Both the position numbers and the translations under genes were made by a program. Below are positions 59,144 through 63,565 of a stretch of DNA of 63,565 nt, piece after piece. Origin of the DNA: Selenomonas ruminantium subsp. ruminantium ATCC 12561 (lineage in GTDB: Bacteria > Bacillota > Negativicutes > Selenomonadales > Selenomonadaceae). How positions within the stretch are numbered: position 1 is the stretch's first letter; each line of letters opens with the position of its first letter. The notes under the pieces were generated by a model. The model was not told where the DNA came from. It saw only the letters and a list, made by a program, of their open reading frames with translations, and searched no databases. The stretch covers positions 1 through 63,565 of the forward strand of contig NZ_KE384127.1 of NCBI RefSeq assembly GCF_000424065.1, written 5' to 3'.

Positions 59144-60523
59144 ATGTTCGAAAGCTTTCTCGGGGGCATTCACCCTAAAGATGGCAAGGAACTGGCTAAA
59201 GATAAGCCGATTGAAGATATGCCGGTGCCGCAGGAACTTGTGGTTCCGATGGGCCAGCATATCGGTGCGCCCTGCACGCCGACCGTGAAGGTGGGCGATG
59301 AGGTGAAGCGTGGGCAGCTTATCGGTACGAGTCCGGCGTTTATGCATGCCGATATTCATGCACCGGTGTCGGGCAAGGTGGTAAAAATCGAGCCGCGCCC
59401 GCATTCGGGCATGGGCAGCTGTATGGCGGTGGTGATTCAAAATGACGGCAAGGACGAATGGGCTGACGGCCTGCCGCTTACGCGCAACTGGCAGACGATG
59501 GGCAGTGAGGAAATTCTCGCAGCGATTCAATCTGCCGGTATCGTAGGCATGGGCGGGGCAACCTTCCCGGCACATATCAAATTGAAGCCAAGCAAGCCTG
59601 TGGATATTCTGATTCTGAACGGTGCGGAATGTGAGCCGTATCTGACTGCTGACTACCGCTTGATGTTGGAGTATGGCGCAAAAATCATCACCGGCACACA
59701 GATTCTGCAAAAACTTCTGGGCGTCAAGCGGACAGTTATCGGCATTGAGGACAATAAGCCCGAGGCCATCAAGGCGATGGAGCAGGCGGCACAGGGCACG
59801 AATATCGAAGTGGCAGCTTTAAAGACCAAGTATCCGCAGGGCGCGGAGAAAATGCTGATTAAAGTCATCAGCGGCCGCGAAGTGCCGATGGGCGGCCTGC
59901 CTATGGATGTGGGAGCTGTGGTGCAGAATGTGGGGACGGTGGCGGCCATTGCCGATGCCGTGGAACATGGCCTGCCGCTGACGGAGCGCATTACCACGGT
60001 GACCGGCGATGCCATCAAGGAGCCGAAGAATCTGCGTATCCGCATTGGCACGCCCTATCAGGCGGCCATTGATTTTTGCGGCGGCTTCAAGAAACAGCCC
60101 AAAAAACTCATTGCGGGCGGCCCGATGATGGGCATGGCCCAGGCGACCGCAGAAGTGCCTGTGATGAAAGGCTCATCGGGAATTTTGGCGCTGACGGCAG
60201 AAAAAGTTGACCACGGCCCCGAGATGAACTGTATTCGCTGTGGCAAATGCGTCAAGGCCTGTCCGATGGGACTTGTGCCCTCCATGCTCTCTATCCTGTC
60301 GGAGCGTCAGGCATACGAGGCCTGCCGTGATGAATACGGCCTGATGAATTGCGTGGAATGCGGCTGCTGTACGTTTGTCTGTCCGGCCAAGCGCAATATC
60401 GTGCAGTATATCAAGAATGCCAAGGGCTTTATCCGTGCGGAGCAGATGAAGGCCAAAGCCGCGGCTGAGGCTAAGAAAAAAGCCCAGGAAGCAGCTGAGG
60501 CGAAGAAGGAGGCGGAAAAATGA
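59144..60523 (+). CDS. rnfC: Rnf complex subunit RnfC
   Basis: About 459 residues, the peripheral subunit that contacts NADH/NAD+. It has the RnfC barrel-sandwich start (GGIHPKDGKELAKDKPIEDMPVP), the SLBB/flavoprotein-like core (GIVGMGGATFPAHIKL, NGAECEPYL) and two 4Fe-4S motifs, CIRCGKCVKACPMG and CVECGCCTFVCP. A short Ala/Lys/Glu tail ends it. AGAGGTGAT precedes ATG 59144. It overlaps rnfD by four bases. Confidence 0.95.
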   Translation: MFESFLGGIHPKDGKELAKDKPIEDMPVPQELVVPMGQHIGAPCTPTVKVGDEVKRGQLIGTSPAFMHADIHAPVSGKVVKIEPRPHSGMGSCMAVVIQNDGKDEWADGLPLTRNWQTMGSEEILAAIQSAGIVGMGGATFPAHIKLKPSKPVDILILNGAECEPYLTADYRLMLEYGAKIITGTQILQKLLGVKRTVIGIEDNKPEAIKAMEQAAQGTNIEVAALKTKYPQGAEKMLIKVISGREVPMGGLPMDVGAVVQNVGTVAAIADAVEHGLPLTERITTVTGDAIKEPKNLRIRIGTPYQAAIDFCGGFKKQPKKLIAGGPMMGMAQATAEVPVMKGSSGILALTAEKVDHGPEMNCIRCGKCVKACPMGLVPSMLSILSERQAYEACRDEYGLMNCVECGCCTFVCPAKRNIVQYIKNAKGFIRAEQMKAKAAAEAKKKAQEAAEAKKEAEK

Positions 60524-61539
60524 GTGAAGAAGCAGTAAAACAGGAAACAGCAGGTTCGCTGTTTACGGTTTCCGTATCTCCGCATATTCGTGATGATGAA
60601 ACCATCAGCCATATCATGTGGCAGGTCAATGCGGCACTGTTGCCGGCGGCCCTCTTTGCCATCTGGTGGTTTGGGCTTCCCGCACTTGTAAATATGCTGG
60701 TCGGTGTGGTCTTTGCGGTGCTCGGTGAATATCTTTGGCAGAAGGGCATGCACCAGCCCATTACCGCCTTTGATGGCAGTGCGTGTATTACGGGGCTGCT
60801 GCTGGCTATGTCGATGTCGCCCTTACTGCCGCCCTATATGGTGGCTATCGGTTCTCTGCTCGCCATTGTGGTGGCCAAGCAGTCCATGGGCGGTTTGGGC
60901 TTTAATATCTTTAACCCTGCGCATATCGGACGCGCGGCACTTATGGTGTCCTGGCCGGTAGCGATGACGACCTGGACGAAGATGGCGGATGCCAGCGGCG
61001 GCGTGGATGCCATGACCTCGGCAACGCCCTTAAATATTTTGAAGATGCAGGGCTATGATGCCCTGATTGCGACTTTTGGCAGTCAGTCAGACCTCTATTG
61101 GAATCTCTTTATCGGCACGCGCAATGGTTCGCTGGGCGAAACCAGCACGCTTTTACTGCTGCTCGGCGGGCTGTATCTCATATGGAAGGGCTATGTCAAC
61201 TGGCAGGTGCCGGTGACGATGATTGCCACAGTGGCGCTGCTGACCTGGATTTTTGGCCCCGCAGGGCTCTTTACCGGCGACCCGGTGTTCCATGTGATGG
61301 CGGGGGGGCTCATGCTCGGTGCTTTCTTTATGGCGACGGATATGGTGACGATTCCCATGACCATTAAGGGGCAGCTGATTTTTGCAGTAGGCGCAGGCGC
61401 GCTGACCGTGTTGATTCGTTTGGTGGGCGGCTATCCCGAAGGGGTCTGCTATTCCCTGCTTTTGATGAACGCCGTGACGCCACTGATTGATCGGTTTTGC
61501 AAACCGCGTATCTTTGGGGCAGGAGGTGCAAAATCATGA
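60520..61539 (+). CDS. rnfD: Rnf complex subunit RnfD
   Basis: A 339-residue membrane subunit with about nine helices and a covalent-FMN site. DAMTSATPLNILK contains the S-A-T motif whose Thr normally carries FMN. FNIFNPAHIGRAALMVSWP and FFMATDMVTIPMT are further family markers. It overlaps both rnfC and rnfG by four bases, a tightly coupled operon. Confidence 0.94.
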   Translation: MSEEAVKQETAGSLFTVSVSPHIRDDETISHIMWQVNAALLPAALFAIWWFGLPALVNMLVGVVFAVLGEYLWQKGMHQPITAFDGSACITGLLLAMSMSPLLPPYMVAIGSLLAIVVAKQSMGGLGFNIFNPAHIGRAALMVSWPVAMTTWTKMADASGGVDAMTSATPLNILKMQGYDALIATFGSQSDLYWNLFIGTRNGSLGETSTLLLLLGGLYLIWKGYVNWQVPVTMIATVALLTWIFGPAGLFTGDPVFHVMAGGLMLGAFFMATDMVTIPMTIKGQLIFAVGAGALTVLIRLVGGYPEGVCYSLLLMNAVTPLIDRFCKPRIFGAGGAKS

Positions 61540-62096
61540 GCAGCAACGAACATTCTACGTTCAAGATTGCCTTTAACTTGGCGGCGGCCTGCTTTATCTC
61601 CGGCATTGTCATTGGTTCCGTGTATTTTGTGACCGCACCGGTGGCGGCGCAAAAAGCCGAGGAAATGAAGCAGGAGTCCATGAAGGCGCTTGTGCCCGAA
61701 GCGGAACATTTCACGGAAGTGGCCGGCCATGAAGGCTGGTTTGCGGCGGAAAAAGGCGGCAAGGCTGTGGCTTATATTGTGCCTGCGGAAAGCAAGGGGT
61801 ATGGCGGCAAAATCAAAATGCTCGTGGCCGTGACGGCGGACAGCAAGGTTATTGATTTTTCGATTTTAGAGCATAACGAAACGCCGGGGCTCGGCGATAA
61901 CGCGCAAAAGCCCGAATTCCGGCAGATGTTTGCGGGAAAAGGTGCGGATAAGTTAGAAGTAACCAAAGACCCCGCCAATAAGGAAAACATTCAGGCCATG
62001 ACCGGCGCGACGATTTCTTCCCGCGCTGTGACCAAGGGCGTGCGGGAAGCTGTGGAAGCGGTTGCCGCCTACAAGGCTGAGGGAGGTGCGAAGTAA
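61536..62096 (+). CDS. rnfG: Rnf complex subunit RnfG
   Basis: A 186-residue subunit: one N-terminal helix (IAFNLAAACFISGIVIGSVYFV) and an extracytoplasmic FMN-binding domain. MTGATISSRAVTKGV contains the TGAT-type flavinylation motif whose second Thr holds FMN. GYGGKIKMLVAV and ETPGLGDNA are also typical. GGAGGTG sets ATG 61536. Its stop overlaps the rnfE start. Confidence 0.94.
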   Translation: MSSNEHSTFKIAFNLAAACFISGIVIGSVYFVTAPVAAQKAEEMKQESMKALVPEAEHFTEVAGHEGWFAAEKGGKAVAYIVPAESKGYGGKIKMLVAVTADSKVIDFSILEHNETPGLGDNAQKPEFRQMFAGKGADKLEVTKDPANKENIQAMTGATISSRAVTKGVREAVEAVAAYKAEGGAK

Positions 62097-62734
62097 TGAA
62101 GGAACATTGGCAAATCTTCAGCAAGGGGCTTATTGCCGAAAATCCGATTTTCATTCTGGCGCTGTCCCTGTGCCCGGCACTGGCTGTAACCACAACGGTT
62201 ATCAATGGCCTGACCATGGGCCTGACGGTGACTTTTGTCATCACCACCAACAATGTCGTGGTATCCATCGTGCGCAAATGGGTCAATCCCAAGGTGCGTG
62301 TGCCGGTGTATATCACCTCGATTGCCACGATTGTCACGGTGGCCCAGCTGGTTTTGCAGGCGTATTTTCCGATACTCTACAAGGCGATGGGCATTTATCT
62401 GGCGCTCGTGGTGGTGTTTGCCATTATTTTGGCGCGGGCGGAGGTATTCGCCTCGAAAAACGGCGTCTGGAAGTCTTTTTTGGACGGCTTTGGCATGGGC
62501 TGCGGCTTTACGCTCGCGATGCTCACGATTGCCGTTATCCGTGAACTCTTTGGTGCGGGCACAATTCTGGGCGTGCCGGTCTTTGGGGCAGGTTATGACC
62601 CCATGCTGATGATGATTCTGCCGCCGGGCGCCTTTATCCTGATTGGCTATTTAGTTGCGGCTTGCAAGACCTGGAACGCCAAGCAGGAAGAAAAAGCCCG
62701 TCTGGCGGAGCTGAAAGCAGGAAAGGAGGCCTAA
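62096..62734 (+). CDS. rnfE: Rnf complex subunit RnfE
   Basis: A 212-residue integral membrane subunit with about six helices. IAENPIFILALSLCPALAVTTTVINGLTMG at the start is the RnfE signature, with the cluster-binding Cys in LCPALA; DGFGMGCGFTLAMLTIAVIRE holds the second. It pairs with RnfA in the ion-translocating core. Confidence 0.95.
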   Translation: MKEHWQIFSKGLIAENPIFILALSLCPALAVTTTVINGLTMGLTVTFVITTNNVVVSIVRKWVNPKVRVPVYITSIATIVTVAQLVLQAYFPILYKAMGIYLALVVVFAIILARAEVFASKNGVWKSFLDGFGMGCGFTLAMLTIAVIRELFGAGTILGVPVFGAGYDPMLMMILPPGAFILIGYLVAACKTWNAKQEEKARLAELKAGKEA

Positions 62735-62737
62735 ATC

Positions 62738-63313
62738 ATGGGTGAGTATTTAACACTATTTATCGGCGCGGTCGTGGTCAATAACTTCGTGCTGACGAAA
62801 TTTTTGGGCCTCTGTATCTTCTTCGGTATCTCCAAAAATTTAAGTGCCTCGGTGGGCATGGGCATGGCAGTAACCTCCGTTATGACCATGAGTTCCATTC
62901 TCGCCTGGATTGTCTACTTCTTCGTGCTGGAACCTTTGGGGCTGACCTTTCTCACGACCATTGTGTTTGTCGTGCTGACCGCGAGCTTTGTGCAGCTCCT
63001 GGAACTGGTCATCAAGAAACAGGCCCCGGCGCTCTACAATATGTGGGGCATTTACCTTTTGCTGATTGCCACCAACTGTATTGTGCTGGCGGTGCCCTTG
63101 CTCAATGTCGAGAGCAATTACAGCCTGTTGAAGAGTATCGTCTTTGCCATCGGCTCCGGACTGGGCTTTGCAGTGGCCATTATCCTTATGGCCTCTTTGC
63201 GGGAAAAATTAGTTTACGCCAACGTGCCTAAGCCATTGCAGGGCATTGGTATAGCCTTTATCTTGGCCGGTATGCTGTCATTGGCGTTCCTGGGATTTGC
63301 GGGAATGCTGTAA
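62738..63313 (+). CDS. rnfA: Rnf complex subunit RnfA
   Basis: A 191-residue membrane subunit with six helices, homologous to RnfE in inverted topology. VVVNNFVLTKFLGLCIFFGISK near the start carries the cluster Cys; IATNCIVLAVPLLNVE and SIVFAIGSGLGFAVAIILMASLREK are family hallmarks. The operon order is C-D-G-E-A. rnfB, usually next, is not seen before the window ends; a large palindrome begins 57 bases after the stop. Confidence 0.95.
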   Translation: MGEYLTLFIGAVVVNNFVLTKFLGLCIFFGISKNLSASVGMGMAVTSVMTMSSILAWIVYFFVLEPLGLTFLTTIVFVVLTASFVQLLELVIKKQAPALYNMWGIYLLLIATNCIVLAVPLLNVESNYSLLKSIVFAIGSGLGFAVAIILMASLREKLVYANVPKPLQGIGIAFILAGMLSLAFLGFAGML

Positions 63314-63369
63314 ACACATAAATTGCAGTTAGCCAGTACGTTCTGAAATTTTTTGTTAAAGCTCAGTTT

Positions 63370-63564
63370 GGGCAGAGGTGGTAATACTTTTCGCCGTTGC
63401 ACTGAATGACCCACAAGGAAATGTATGGGCTTTTTAGGCACCTGCGCCGGGCAGGCCGGCGGCGCGTATGTTCAGCTCAACTTCTAGGAACTTTTTGTTT
63501 GTGGGCCAGTCCTCACTGCGTTCGGACAGTCGTTCCACGGCGAAAAGCATCACCACCTCCGCCC
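63370..63564 (-). repeat. Large nested palindrome after rnfA (at window edge)
   Basis: Outer arms of 27 bases (63370-63396 and 63538-63564) pair with three mismatches, all A-C on the + strand, hence G-T on the minus strand. Inside are a second pairing (CCACAA at 63410-63415 with TTGTGG at 63497-63504 region) and a GC hairpin CGCCGG/CCGGCG. The whole is about 195 bases, larger than the other palindromes, and its core is different. No gene is visible from 63314 to the end. Confidence 0.8.
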
Positions 63565-63565
63565 T

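Overview
The window looks like chromosomal core sequence of a diderm Firmicute (class Negativicutes, probably a Selenomonas relative). The reasons are a Firmicute-type mraZ-rsmH-ftsL-mur-ftsQ-ftsZ cluster with a DAP-type murE, minCDE and mreBCD/mrdA/rodA, a glgCDPBA glycogen locus, an Rnf complex, an LPP20-like exported protein, Firmicute-style Shine-Dalgarno sites and many TTG starts. The genus is inference. Apart from a truncated tnpB at the left edge and a small DUF1858 gene, every gene reads on the + strand.

Layout. 1-0.5 kb: 5' end of an IS605-type tnpB and its upstream hairpins. 0.5-3.4 kb: EamA transporter, cupin, DUF1858 protein, polysaccharide deacetylase. 3.7-16.7 kb: the division and cell wall (dcw) cluster, beginning with a MraZ operator and continuing mraZ, rsmH, ftsL, murE, murF, mraY, murD, murG, murC, ddl, ftsQ, ftsZ. 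ftsI, ftsW, murB and ftsA are not in it. 16.7-18.5 kb: tRNA-Tyr and tRNA-Met, three palindromic repeats, a Tat-exported amidase and a small membrane protein. 18.8-30.9 kb: glycogen metabolism (glgC, glgD, glgP, glgB, glgA and a GH13-GH77 fusion). 31.5-35.9 kb: guaA, two small or unknown genes, a TRIC-type channel gene, a probable 19-codon hydrophobic peptide gene with its own promoter and terminator, and a second ftsZ. 35.9-41.1 kb: tcdA, a gpsA-like gene, a FIST-GGDEF protein, DUF4321, maf, radC. 41.2-48.5 kb: shape and septum placement (mreBCD, mrdA, minCDE, rodA). 48.6-59 kb: a radical-SAM/DUF2344 fusion, RNase G, an SGNH hydrolase, an LPP20-like protein, an HD-GYP protein with a degenerate receiver domain, tRNA-Thr, and unknown proteins. 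58.7-63.3 kb: rseC-like gene and rnfCDGEA.

How the genes fit together. The window carries most of the cytoplasmic steps to lipid II, both cytoskeletal systems (FtsZ twice, MreB) and the Min placement system. It also holds a complete storage-glucan cycle: ADP-glucose synthesis, chain growth, branching, phosphorolysis and debranching/transfer.

The most unusual non-coding signal is a family of at least ten intergenic palindromic elements (about 75-95 nt between arm ends) at 3.4-3.6, 15.3, 17.0-17.4 and 31.0-31.4 kb. A short inner hairpin is conserved. The long outer arms differ between copies but stay complementary within each copy. In the seven copies with ungapped arms, all 14 arm mismatches are G-U/G-T on the same element strand. 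A larger nested palindrome closes the window after rnfA. Other notable features are the 19-residue peptide gene beside ftsZ2, a histone-H1-like tail on the branching enzyme, inverted repeats centred on or near the -10 boxes of two tRNA promoters, and a multi-hairpin block before RNase G.
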